Shown in pieces: positions 1 through 10,890 of a DNA stretch of 64,000 nt. The translations under genes and the position numbers were made by a program. Numbering within the stretch: the stretch's first letter is position 1; every line of letters begins with the position of its first letter. Below the pieces are notes generated by a model. The model was not told the DNA's origin. It worked only from the letters and a program-made list of their open reading frames with translations, and made no database searches. Source of the DNA: Mactra quadrangularis (taxonomy: Eukaryota > Mollusca > Bivalvia > Venerida > Mactridae); contig CM046307.1 in the NCBI GenBank assembly GCA_025267735.1, forward strand, positions 33,161,231 to 33,225,230, read 5' to 3'.

Positions 1-237
1 TTCCATCCTTGGAGTGGACAATGGAATTGGCTTACTGGAAGTAGAGGTCACAGACATGGAGTTTGTGGATGGTTGTTTAGACCATGAACTTTCACCAGAG
101 GTTTGTCTAGGAGTGTTTTTATTCAAAGGTAAACATGGTGTTGTGTTGATAGAATATCTAAAAACTGATCTACTGCCTGGTTGTTGAAGATTCTGGAACT
201 GCTGATTACTTGAAACTGGTGTTATGTTTGAATCCAT
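1..237 (-). CDS. N-terminal exon of an unrecognised protein (partial)
   Basis: An open frame of 79 codons starts at an ATG at 237-235 and runs off the left edge, so only the N-terminus is visible. The protein begins MDSNITPVSSNQQFQNLQQP and is rich in Ser, Thr, Asn, Gln and Pro. It has several S/T-P sites (near residues 33, 43 and 75) and no hydrophobic segment, as expected of a disordered N-terminal tail of a nuclear or regulatory protein. There is no donor site before the edge. I do not recognise the family. The coding call rests on amino-acid composition, the clean open frame to the edge and the ATG context ACAATGG. It points away from Jun, so the two genes are divergent with about 5.8 kb between their start codons. 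Confidence 0.5.
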   Translation of the reverse strand, partial: MDSNITPVSSNQQFQNLQQPGSRSVFRYSINTTPCLPLNKNTPRQTSGESSWSKQPSTNSMSVTSTSSKPIPLSTPRME

Positions 238-349
238 TGTGGTTCTTATCATATCACTAAGTATATAATATGAATTCTCTCTGAAAAATATAAATATTTT
301 ATGGTTATTACATCAAAATGTTAAAATACTTCAGTCAAAGTCAACTTCT

Positions 350-590
350 TTAGTTTAAACTGATTAATTTTAGCTTGATTGTGAAACAAATCTGTACAAC
401 TTAGATTAATCACTGTCAAGTCTGCTTCCAGTTCCCCCAGTACTGCGCTAGTACTGAAGTAGGATAAAGTTTCTTGCTCAAGGAACCAATGGGGTAGGTT
501 TTGGATGGGATTCAAACCAACATGGAGCTGGCCATCAAATATCCAGTCCAACATTGTAACCACTTGGCCAAGCCTATCAAATAATTCCTT
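350..590 (-). repeat. tRNA-derived SINE, family 1 copy
   Basis: On the minus strand this reads GGCCAAGTGGTTACAATGTT, a box A-like start, then a box B-like GGTTTGAATCCC. These are followed by CCTTGAGCAAGAAACTTTA and a tail matching TGATTAATCTAAGTT. The same order of blocks recurs at 18900-19095 (plus) and 61410-61556 (minus), which supports a dispersed Pol III-type retroposon. The family name is unknown to me. Confidence 0.6.
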
Positions 591-1354
591 GAAAATTCTA
601 GTGAAGAGTATTGTCACAGATAGTCTGAAGTATATATTGTGCCATTTCTTTCAAGAAGAAAATTACATACAAAACAAATTTTATCACAAGCCATTACAAG
701 ATCTACCATTCAACTAAAAGATTGTCATGAAATACAACATATTATGTAACAAAAACTGAAGTTCTGATGATAGGAATATCAAAGATATTCTTGAGAGAAT
801 CATACACAATGTTATGACAAAACAGGCACTGCATAACATATCATTATGTTTACAGTTAAATTCAAAATTTACAACACCTTTAAGGAAATTTAAACCTTAG
901 TAAAAGATCAGTCAAATCACTCTTTGATTGTTCTCTTCAACTGTTATCATGTTATTCAATAATGATAATAACAGCTTCTTGAAATGAGACAATTGCAAAC
1001 AATCTCAAAGACAGTTTCAGATGACAGGCTTTACATTATTGAGTTTAAACAATTTATAGGCACTGATGCTGTAAGTATTTTAGGAGACAAATTTATGCAG
1101 TAATAAACAAAATTAAAAAAAAATAAAACGTCTTCAACGCATTAGACAGACATAAATAATGCTTATGCTTTGTATAACTAATAACAATATATGATCAAAA
1201 ATATCAATTAATATGTAAACATTATTAATTTTTATTGTTGCTTTATCATAGTCATGGCACTATACATGTACTTAGGACCAATTGAAGCACTTAATTCCTT
1301 TTCATGTTAACTGAACTGAATTGTTAACTAAAAAACGTGTCAAGATCAATTGAT

Positions 1355-1489
1355 GGGCGAGTTGCCGAAGCATATAGCTAGCTAGTGCTTTGCCTTGAGC
1401 CCTTAATTTGATATCACATAATTATTTCTTTTGGTGTAAGAAGGGTACCAAGGCACAAAGCAATACATATATGCTTAGGCAACTCGCCC
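1355..1489. repeat. Foldback MITE with GGGCGAGTTGCC arms
   Basis: The left end reads GGGCGAGTTGCC and the right end GGCAACTCGCCC. The arms stay complementary further in (AAGCATATA against TATATGCTT, and TGCCTTG against CAAGGCA). The whole 135-bp unit can fold into one imperfect hairpin. There is no coding capacity. Confidence 0.65.
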
Positions 1490-4400
1490 TATGTTATTAA
1501 TGATATTTATATCAGGAAGATATTGAATTGTCTTTTCACTTTATAGTATAAGTATTTTGATTTTGCTAAAACAACTAAATCAAAGTGAAAGTATGGACAT
1601 TACGTCAGTAACCATTAATCCAATTATATATCTACTCTTAGCCAAGCATTGTATACAGCACATTGGAGTGACAGCTTGAAGCAGATTGAACAAAAATTAT
1701 ATCAGGTATTCATAATCATTCCCAACCCTAATTTTGTGGTATGTAAAATATTTACCTTTAACTATAATGTATCTCAAATTGAAGGTAAGTACTTTAAGAA
1801 GGAATAATTTTCTTTTTATTAAAAGTTAACAGTGTCTTTACTGCCAGGGCAATTTAGAGCATCACTCAGAATAAGAAAAATCTAAGACTGCCTTTCTCAT
1901 TTGCAGAGACTTTTATGCATAGTGAGGCTTCACTTTGCATTGAATTAATTTCTCTAGAAACATCAGCTAACACAACATTATGGGCTCAAGTATAAATGCA
2001 GACTGATGACCGCCAAAACAAGAGCTGAATTCAATACAACAAAGTAAAACTTCATTTTGTTCTCTTATATGAACACGTTACAGTAATGTTTTTTACGGTA
2101 TTTTTGTCCAATTAAAATATTGACATCTTCATCCTAACTGTAAAATTGCAATCAGGGTAGGTTTGACACCACCTTCAAGGAAGCTTTGCCTTTAGGTTAA
2201 GATTTCAGACATAAAAATGAGTATGTATGCACATTTTAGTGAATTCATACTTAAATCATATGATTGATCCTGTTAATGTAAATGGGGCAGTTACCAGGGG
2301 CAGATACAGAATAGGACTGTCATTGGGGGCTGACATGAAGGGTAGACATAATTTGTTGTAGGTACAGGAGGTGTTGGTGCATGTACAGGGGGCCTCCCCC
2401 ATACTTTGAAAAATGAAGGTCCAAAATGGTGAATTCATGTGCTTTCTGTGGCATTTTTGTAGCATTTATAATAAATAGTACAGATAAACTAACAACAGAC
2501 AACAAGTTTACCCTCAACAAAGCCCCCATACGAGAGATTAACAAGTGGATGATAGCAATTAACTGTTATGGTAAGGCCCATCAAAACATTAAGATATACC
2601 AGCCCAGCTGGAAATAGTATCTTCTGGCTGAGATGGGGGCTGCAGACCTGAAGCCCAGGGCTGAATCCATGGCTGGTTACTAGTTCTTCTTCTTCCCATA
2701 TAGTACAAAACGTTGGTCCAACGTATACTCGTACTGACGCATGAACAGTGCAAGGTGTGTCTTTTAAAAACATATCCAAAATAAAAATAAGAGAGTACTG
2801 AGTAGGTGTGATCAGTTAAAATATTCATAGTTAAGGTCAGTGACTAATTCAATACCATACCTTATTTAACAAAAGAAAACTATTGAAATTATAAAACAAA
2901 ACATTCCATGATAAGACCATTTGCTGATTGGGGATCCAATTTAATGACGCCTGGATTGATTTTACAAAAGCACTCTCTAGTCTACAAAAGCAGGTCGCGA
3001 AATCAAATGACATTTCAAATTTACAGATAAAGAGAATACTCATACGTAAACTAAGTGAATGTGGTAATAGAATATTTACTTCTTCTAGTTAAAATGAGTT
3101 TAGTCTTATCATAACCATTTCACAAACATCATAAACACGATTCTAGCCTAAATTGACTAAGCTATACAGACGCAGTTTCCGATCTAGATTAATGGACGCA
3201 TGGAATGTTTAAAACCCGACAGCACGGTACCGGGTAATGTACTTCATGACATTCTGGAATCCGGATTCAAGTTCTCAAAATGATATCTTTGGCAGTCATA
3301 AATTGACCGGATTCATGATTTCTGCAATAGTTACTCTAAATTGGGCCGGAAATGATCCCCTGCAAATTCACAATCATTGACCTTAGCATATTATATAATA
3401 ACAGTGTGTGACATACAGTACATGGCATAAAATGATTTTATTTTTCCATAAATGTTTAGATTCTAAATGCACTAATTAAGTGTTGTTTCAAGAAATTTTT
3501 TACACCCCTTCAATTTTCATATTTTTTTTATTTATAAGCACGTACTCTATCCAAAATTACGAGAATATATTTTAATTTTTAATCATTTTAATTTTTAATG
3601 ATCAAAATTTTAGCATTTTTGTGATTCGTAATAAGCCTAAAGAAATGAACGCGATTTTCAATAAATTATTAGTAGATCTATGTGGTTTCGAAATTCCAAA
3701 AAAAAATAACGTAATCCAACGTTTGCCAACATGACTAACATGTTCTATTATTGGATTTTTTTGCTTCTAAACATGTCATGAAATATGAAAATTAATTTAA
3801 TTAACTGTACTGTTCAATGTTAACGAGCGCGTATTTAATGTCTGTCAAGATTGAATCGTTACAAATCATGAATGACGAACAAAATATCGGTCTAACGTTA
3901 TAATTTTCCTCCCACGTCGATGACTCATGATCACACACTGTATCGTAAACAGTCAGGCCATACCTATAAATAGATTTATGGAATTCCGCTTACTATTTCT
4001 ACATATTGACTTTATTGTTCGTTCTAAATGTAATGGATGTTATATTCCTTTCAACTAGGTTGAATCACATGAGTAAAATCGTCACGATTTAGTCAAATAG
4101 GTAAATATGTATTACTATTATGTCAGACGACATCATCCAAGAAATGGGTCAAATAAAATAAAACACAAAAAGAGGTTCGGCAAGTGGTGTTGTCCTTGAA
4201 CGCGCCACAAAACTAGCATCATGTATGTACATGTAAATGATGTACATTAATGAATGGTTATCAGTAGATTTCTTTTCGTAAAGTAAACTTCACATCATCT
4301 CTGAAAACTGTTATGCTCATCAAGCAATGAATATTGTAGATATATTTCACAAATAAATGAAATGCATGCATATGTATATATGTGTATCAATTATTAGATA

Positions 4401-5583
4401 GATATGTCACGGATCATTCTCGTACCCAGAGGCTATCAAGATTTTCGATACCAGATCGATATGTTGACGCAGTAATGAATATACTAAATGAATGAAAACA
4501 AACAAATAGCATTCAAAACAGAAAAATCACAAAAATAATGTCACAAAAGCGTGCTCTGACATTAGTTTGAATAAACTTCTGTACATGTACTTCCCTCCAA
4601 AGCAGCATTAATTGATTTCTAAACATTGGTAGAGATCCGACGACCCACACTGAATAATGGTTCATGAAGCTAAATTACTAGCCTACCTGTCGTACATTGG
4701 TATACAAGATAGCTAATAATGAGTTCTCATCCATAAAGAGTCTGAAAAATGATCATATATATGTATCAGATCGTAACTTTTATAATTTAAAAAATTGACT
4801 TTGAAATATCAATTATCATTCTCGTACCCAAATGTTATCAAGATTATCATTCTAATTTTCGCGAAAGCGTTTTGATTGGTCAATATCGGCCGAAATTATG
4901 ACCATTTATTCCTGAAACTCTAGATATTAGATCGAGAATCTTGAAAACTTGTAAGAGTACGAGTGATCAACTATGTTATAATGTACCAACCTAACATCAT
5001 ACTAGTATCTTTAAAACAATTATGTGTCCAGTTAGGGCCTATATAGAATGTACTGATAGTATACTTAGACAAGGATCCTTTATTAGAATCCTAATATAGG
5101 GTCCTTGACTTAGACTAGTGATGCAGTCGATCGCTAGATCGATTTGATAAAAAAAATTTGAACAATTTTAGCTTATCCTCATAAAATTGGAGATAGATCT
5201 ACATGCAACTGTAGGTCACAGTCAGTCAATTAATATACCCCTGGTTGAATCTTAATAAATTCCTAAAACAAGCAATTAGAAATCAGAATGTAATCAGACT
5301 TTCAATGATCCCCGAGTTTTTCATTCGGGCCTCATACGACTGGTAAAAGTAGAACTTCTAAGCGATAATTCTGACTTTTCAAACGGTTAAAGCACTCTCC
5401 ACGTGTCACCGAAGTCAAATTTCTCCAAATTTCGATGTATTTCAATCACAATCAAGCATGCATTCATTAGATTTTCTCGTTAAACACGAAAAGTGTTCAC
5501 AGACATCTATCTAACGGTAACCGAGATGTCAAATCGTCTAGAGCGAATCTATTAGCCTCGTTTTCATGGAAGGGAAATCCGAT

Positions 5584-5591
5584 TTACGTCA
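5584..5591 (+). promoter_or_regulatory. CRE-like site upstream of Jun
   Basis: TTACGTCA matches a CRE/ATF site. A second ACGTCA half site follows at 5596-5601. Both lie about 200 bp upstream of the putative Jun TATA box. Confidence 0.35.
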
Positions 5592-5722
5592 AAAACGTCA
5601 GAGTTAAAAATAGATGTTCTAAATTTAGAAACGAAACTATCCCACAATGCAACACGTTTCTATAACAACTAACGAATCAAAATGGCAAAACAGAATCACG
5701 TGCTTTCTGTTGTCGAAAATAT

Positions 5723-5750
5723 CCAATCAGGTTACAGCAATATGATGTCA
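5723..5750 (+). promoter_or_regulatory. Jun promoter: CCAAT box and jun1-type TRE
   Basis: CCAAT at 5723-5727 is followed by TGATGTCA at 5743-5750. The reverse complement of the latter is TGACATCA, the 8-mer known as the proximal jun1 TRE of vertebrate c-jun, bound by Jun/ATF2 dimers. Human c-jun has the same order of elements. The order and sequence are seen here; binding is inferred. Confidence 0.55.
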
Positions 5751-5767
5751 TTTTATTTTTAGCTACC

Positions 5768-5786
5768 TGAGTCATTTCGTATAAAG
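5768..5786 (+). promoter_or_regulatory. Jun promoter: AP-1 site next to TATA box
   Basis: A perfect AP-1 heptamer, TGAGTCA (5768-5774), lies six bases before TATAAAG (5780-5786). Transcription would then start near 5810, giving a 5' UTR of about 210 bases. The start site itself cannot be seen from sequence. Confidence 0.55.
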
Positions 5787-5859
5787 TTAGCGAGACAGCG
5801 TATTGGGCTTTAGTTTACGTTTTGCATACAAAGACCTCGGACTAACCGGAGAAAATCTG

Positions 5860-5942
5860 TGACTCACATCTCGAATTTTGACTCATCGGATTGAAAATAG
5901 TTTGGAAGAGTGACACTGAAGGTTGGGAAACACTGTGAGTCA
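5860..5942 (+). promoter_or_regulatory. Three further AP-1 heptamers in the presumed Jun 5' UTR
   Basis: TGACTCA occurs at 5860-5866 and 5879-5885, and TGAGTCA at 5936-5942. With the site at 5768 this makes four perfect TGASTCA heptamers in 175 bp. About 0.02 would be expected by chance at equal base frequencies. Direct autoregulation by Jun/Fos dimers is the simplest reading. Confidence 0.5.
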
Positions 5943-6018
5943 GGCGATAGTGGAATAAAAAGTTAAAAATTTTGTGTTTTAAACTAGAAAGGTGGCGGCG
6001 AAATTTAAACATAGAACA

Positions 6019-6825
6019 ATGGATGCGACCATGTATGAGGACGGGGCGGGAAGAGAGAGCTCGTTCGGCAATAAACTGAACAGTATGAAACGAAACATGA
6101 CTTTGGACTTTAATAATACGTGTGGAATTTCAAGCTCCAAAAAGCAGAAACTACAGACTGCTTTGTTACAATCACCAGATCTGAATATGTTAAAACTTGC
6201 TTCACCTGAACTGGAAAAAATGATCATACAAGCTAATGGGTTGGTTACAACCACTCCCACACCTACTCAAATAATGTTTCCTAAATTTGTCACTGATGAA
6301 CAGGAAGCTTATGCACAAGGATTTGTAGCTGCATTAGCTGAGTTACATTCAAAGCCAGAATCAGGAGTACAAGACATTGTCAGTAGTGCTTCAATGAATG
6401 ACGCTTTAAAAAACATTTTCACGACAACAACGTCGTTGCCAGGTGGTCTAGTTCCTAGCTCGTTACCATCTAAGTCATTACTTAATCCAACATCACAATC
6501 TATGGTGACAGTTAAAGAAGAACCTCAAACTGTTCCTTGTGGACTTAATTCTCCGCCAATTTCACCAATTGACATGGGAAGTCAAGAAGTGATCAAACTT
6601 GAACGGAAACGCGCTAGAAATAGAATTGCTGCCCGCAAATGTCGCACTCGGAAACTTGAAAGAATTGCGAGACTTGAAGACAAAGTTGCTGACTTGAAAG
6701 GAGTTAATAATGACTTATCTACACAAGCTTCTAAACTAAGAGACGAAGTGTGTAAACTGAAAAAAACAATTATTGAACATGTTAATAGTGGCTGTCAAAT
6801 AATGTCTCATAATTTGTCGATTTGA
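6019..6825 (+). CDS. jun: Transcription factor AP-1 subunit, c-Jun orthologue, single exon
   Basis: Codes for 268 residues without introns, as in other animals. It is a bZIP transcription factor that binds AP-1 sites as a homodimer or with Fos/ATF partners. Residues about 26-71 resemble the JNK-docking and transactivation region, with Ser-Pro at 52-53 and 62-63 and the block LKLASPELE. Thr-Pro sites at 79 and 81 lie in TTTPTPTQ. The block [20 protein letters not shown] follows. VKEEP at 165-169 is a sumoylation-type motif. SPPISPIDM (178-186) matches the phosphorylated segment before the DNA-binding region. The basic region (about 195-213) reads NRIAARKCR, keeping the NxxAAxxCR contacts, then Leu heptads to about 255 and the Jun signature HVNSGCQ (254-260). 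The ATG at 6019 is used; the frame is open upstream to a GTG at 5992 but has no earlier ATG. The protein is shorter than human Jun (331 residues), mainly in the middle. Confidence 0.97.
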   Translation: MDATMYEDGAGRESSFGNKLNSMKRNMTLDFNNTCGISSSKKQKLQTALLQSPDLNMLKLASPELEKMIIQANGLVTTTPTPTQIMFPKFVTDEQEAYAQGFVAALAELHSKPESGVQDIVSSASMNDALKNIFTTTTSLPGGLVPSSLPSKSLLNPTSQSMVTVKEEPQTVPCGLNSPPISPIDMGSQEVIKLERKRARNRIAARKCRTRKLERIARLEDKVADLKGVNNDLSTQASKLRDEVCKLKKTIIEHVNSGCQIMSHNLSI

Positions 6826-7535
6826 TTCGTCAGAAACTACAAATTCTAGGATTTTATTCAATTGGAACTATAACGGGTGAAGGACAAATGCTTGTGTCAG
6901 TATATATGTGATAATGGCAATAATTGGGCTTGCATAATTTTCCATAACTTTTATTGTATATATAATGTATGTGTATTTATGTTATAATTAAATGACATAT
7001 TTCGCTTTGTTTTATCCTGTAAGTGCTTTCTGAGGTTATTACACGAAATAGATCTAATTATGTATGATATTGATAATGCTAAAGAATTAACTGTTGTTAG
7101 TCACCACTAAAATAATGTTCTACTCAAATAAGTATTGTGTAAATCCTTTAACTTTATTGTCTTCTAGGGCTGCTTGTTAATTGATTTTTGTTCAAGAATC
7201 AAACTTTTCATCATTTTAATATCATTAATTTATGTACATATTTAATGGTACTATATGTTTTTTTGGTGAGATATCACTGTCTGCTGAAAGTTAAACTATG
7301 TGTATAAATGTTGATGTATGTTATAGTACATAAAATCATCCAACTTCATTTCACAGGACCAATCTCTGAATCATTCATCACAAAGCCATTTCTTCCATTA
7401 TTTTTTATTCATGAATAATTGTTATGGTGCTTAAATGCCTTATTTTTTGTATTGTTTAAGTTTCTTATTTGCTTATAGATGTTTTTGTACATGAAGTATG
7501 AAAAATACTTCAAAGAATAAAAATTCTGAAACATA
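6826..7535 (+). other. Presumed Jun 3' UTR
   Basis: AT-rich sequence with several ATTTA pentamers (for example near 6975 and 7230-7240) ends shortly after an AATAAA polyadenylation signal at 7516-7521. AU-rich pentamers are typical of unstable immediate-early mRNAs. The assignment is by position and motif only. Confidence 0.5.
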
Positions 7536-8764
7536 AGTAGTTATTGTACTTTTCTATAGTAGCTATCTATATCCAGTAGATTACCCTGTTGGTTTTCTTG
7601 AGCAAGTTTATTGTGAATGGAAATGGTTGACATTTCAGGTGACTAGGCCAGACACCAATGCTAGCTGTGATGCCAGTTTACATGAAATTATAGATGTCAA
7701 CCTGAACTCACGTTCATGAGGTTTCTGCCAGGCACAAATTGATGTTCTAAAATCTATTTTGTCAAAATGACTTCCTTAAGTCAATTCAACGCATAATTTC
7801 TTAGTTATAGTAAAACTTTGATTGTGCTTGGTGAAAAACCTTATAAATTTGAGTTTCAAATTGACTATCTAGTGATTTGTATCAATTCTATTATCAGCAA
7901 GAAACATGCTACTTATGTACATGTTCGATAGTGACCACGTAACTGGCATAAAAAGGTCAATGGACCAGGAGATGTGCAAAGATTGCTTTAAATGGGTTCA
8001 TATTGATTAACAACATCAAGTAGTCGATCATACACAAGACACAGTACAGATCTCTCGTTAACATACTGTAAACATGTACATCTAATAAAAAGTTGCTACA
8101 CTCATGAATCACACAAACTTCCTGGTCCCTACAGTATGTGTAACATAATTGATCAGTGTGTTTCTTGAGGAAACACCATAACTTCTATATAGATACTATA
8201 GTATGAACCATTGAAATGGACTTGTATGTGTAGAAGTGAAGTACTCAAGTTGTAGAGATGGGACAATTGTCTTCTCTTTAATCTACACACATGAATTCAC
8301 CATACCTATGTCAGTAGCTGATCCTGTAGAAAACAATTCTCATCCATATTCACATGAGCTTGACATTCTGTAAAGTACTTAAAAGGATATTTTTCTAACT
8401 ATGTTACAAAATGTCAAACTCCTATGGTAGATCTTTATGGCTAATAGACAAGTTGATAATTGATACAAAGTTCTGGATGGCACATAAGTTCAGCTTTAAA
8501 TGTTAACTTGGTACTAGGAACACAGCAGAAAAAATATTGAAACTTCTAATAATTTGTATTGCATTCCCCTAGTGCCCTTTCTGTGGTATTTCAGTCTACA
8601 AAGTCATAATTGGTATCTTTTTAGACACATCTTAGTACTGAGTTTAGAAAATCAGACCTGTAAAAAGTGAATTTTATGAGTTTGGTTCACTTTCATTCAA
8701 ATGACAACAAAATTCTGACCTAGTGAGAAAGAATACACAAAATTTCACTTTCTATGCATTTGTA

Positions 8765-8953
8765 AAGATAATTTGTGGAAGACACAAAAATTTAAAATCA
8801 GGAAGAATTCATAGGTTCCAAGGTCAGTAATCCCAAGTTAGTTAAGAATTTAACGTTTTCTTCATTAGTAGAGGATAATTAAAAAAATTGTGGTAGACTC
8901 AAAAATTTAAAATCATACAGAATTCATTGGTTCCAAGACCAAGGTCAGTCACA
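8765..8953 (+). repeat. Local tandem duplication, two units of about 70-80 bp
   Basis: Two nearby segments share the order GATAATT, TTGTGG, AGAC.CAAAAATTTAAAATCA, GAATTCAT.GGTTCCAAG and AAGGTCAGT. Divergence suggests an old duplication. No function is seen. Confidence 0.5.
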
Positions 8954-9316
8954 ATTTAAACAGACAAAAACTATCAAAATGTAAACCTGTAGGTTACAGT
9001 GTACTTTTCTCTACAATATCAAAACAACAGAGTTGGTTTATAAACAATAATAATTTATGTTAAGGGATGTAAAGCCTACGTGATTGTGGTTAATTTAATG
9101 TGTCCCACTGTGACGTTGATGTCACATGGAGACAATCTCTAGCGGTTTTACATAGATATTCGTGATGAGAAGTTTCACAGTCGATATACAGAATTGAATA
9201 TATAGGAAATTCCCCTTTTCATTAACCACGTAGATGAGATCATCATTGTTTTCCAGTCTAGTTAAAAATAGAAAACGCGTCATTATTATTCTCGTACAGC
9301 ACGTGTCCATTAGTAC

Positions 9317-9733
9317 ATGTATAATGTATACATGTATAGACTATCATGTATGTGGGACATTATACGTCTTAAAGGTCTATACAGGAGCGGCCTCGTATTT
9401 CGAAACTTTAAGAGACTATTTTTAGAGTACAGATTCTGGGAAGTAAACACATATACACAACATTCTTCAATTCTCCACACTTGCGTACGTAACCTTGTTT
9501 CATTTCACAATACAAATTATTTGTACGAAAGTTGGCAAAATGTCAAAGTTTCAGATAAGAGTTTTGGCAATGTTTCATCTCATAAGCAAAGTGCACGTAA
9601 TGTGAAACATGACATATTGAAAACTCGTAAAACGCATCTGTCAGAATATACGTTATTAATGAAACACAACTTACGGAGAGAATTCTCAAGGAAAATCTTC
9701 CAATTTCTAATGAATCTGACAGAAAATAAATAG
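9317..9733 (+). CDS. Doubtful 138-codon open frame, no recognised family
   Basis: An uninterrupted frame starts MYNVYMYRLSCMWDIIRLKG and ends in FLMNLTENK. The second half is rich in Lys, Arg, His and Ser and could pass for a small basic protein. The region has more CpG than its surroundings. An inverted CRE-like pair, TGACGTTGATGTCA, lies about 200 bp upstream at 9111-9124. A second short frame begins at 9799 with MLRRVTSLVDKYVQDLPPAW. I do not recognise either frame and see no splice sites that join them. This may be a young gene, a first exon, a pseudogene or chance. Confidence 0.15.
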   Translation: MYNVYMYRLSCMWDIIRLKGLYRSGLVFRNFKRLFLEYRFWEVNTYTQHSSILHTCVRNLVSFHNTNYLYESWQNVKVSDKSFGNVSSHKQSARNVKHDILKTRKTHLSEYTLLMKHNLRREFSRKIFQFLMNLTENK

Positions 9734-10703
9734 TCGTTGATCGTAAATGTCTGATTGAAGGGAGACTATTAATTGTAAATTAACCGTAGACAAAAAATAT
9801 GCTAAGAAGAGTTACTTCCCTTGTTGACAAATATGTGCAAGATTTACCTCCAGCTTGGCGAATAATTATATTCTGTGCAACTTTCAATAAATATCTTTCT
9901 ATTTAATCATATATCACTCCTAAGCAGAACTTCTACTCATAGATCCATTCATCAGATCAGAATTAATTAGGAATTGTAGACATGCAATACCTCTTAAATC
10001 AACTTCTTCAAATCATGGTTGGCATGCTCTATCCTCCTAAATATTTCTATTTTCTTATCTTCAAATATCTTAATTAAAGAACAGCTTCCTGAAAGCAAAT
10101 CATGTTTACTGAAATGTGATAAAGTGAACATTACAAGCTCATATTGTAAAACATAAACATATCAATCTAGCATAGAGAAGATATCCATTGACTTTGATGT
10201 AAAATTAACTTTTATTTCACGGAGAAATCTCAGAAAACAAATCACAAGTGGCATAGTAACTAGTAATTGTTATCTGAGCTCACAACATAAGAAATGTTGC
10301 TCCAAAGTTGATGCACATTCTGTTTCTTCTACGTTTAGTTTTGTGTTCATTAGAGGTATTTTACACTAAAATAATCTGACAGTATTTCTTCTCCAAGACG
10401 ATGTCATTTATCTTTTCAGTGATATATTGACAATGAAAATATAAGATTTATAATTTCATTGCATATTTCACCAAATAACACCAGATTTCATCGTAAAGAA
10501 TGAAAGAAATATCTAAAATAGTAATTGGACAGGTCATACAAATCTATTTTAGATCAACTGTTCCATTAAATTTACCAGCTTGGATTCTCTCCCTAGTAAA
10601 ACATTTGAAATGCAAATTCTAGAAACAGATCTTATATAATGAATGAGGTATACAAGCTGTAGTTCTTAACATAATTCAACCAACCATCAAATAGTTCCAG
10701 CCA

Positions 10704-10890
10704 AATAAGGTTTGCTTGTACCAGATGCATCTGTGCAGAATAAAGTTATACCCCATATTATTGCTGAAAGACATGCAACACATTAAACAGTATTATTCTC
10801 TACACACATTTTTATTTCAACTTCGTTCCGCATTGGTAAATCCAGTATCAACTAAGTTTTTTCTGATGGAAAAACCCATCAACTTTAGTT
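10704..10890 (+). repeat. Diverged interspersed repeat, copy 1
   Basis: Shares ordered blocks with 15225-15400: TTGTACCAGATG, CAGAA.TAAGTTAT, GCAACACA, TTTCAACTT, GCAT..GT.AATCCAG and a GATGGAAAAAC/GCTGAAAAAC segment. The identity of the family is unknown. Confidence 0.5.

Larger units (their letters stand above)
238..5700. other. Intergenic region left of Jun: SINE, hairpin MITEs, no gene seen
   Basis: No convincing gene lies here. It holds an antisense tRNA-type SINE copy (about 350-590), a foldback MITE (1355-1489), a duplicated motif around ATTCTCGTACCC (4417 and 4820), and a small hairpin with an AGGGTCCTTG end near 5070-5107. A lone AP-1 heptamer, TGACTCA, lies at 3921-3927. The short open frames at 505-717, 2256-3043 and similar are overlapping, repeat-associated and without protein-like composition. 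Confidence 0.5.

Noticed and set aside
5992..6018. GTG-initiated extension of Jun
   Set aside because: Animal nuclear genes rarely start at GTG, and ATG at 6019 aligns with other Jun starts.
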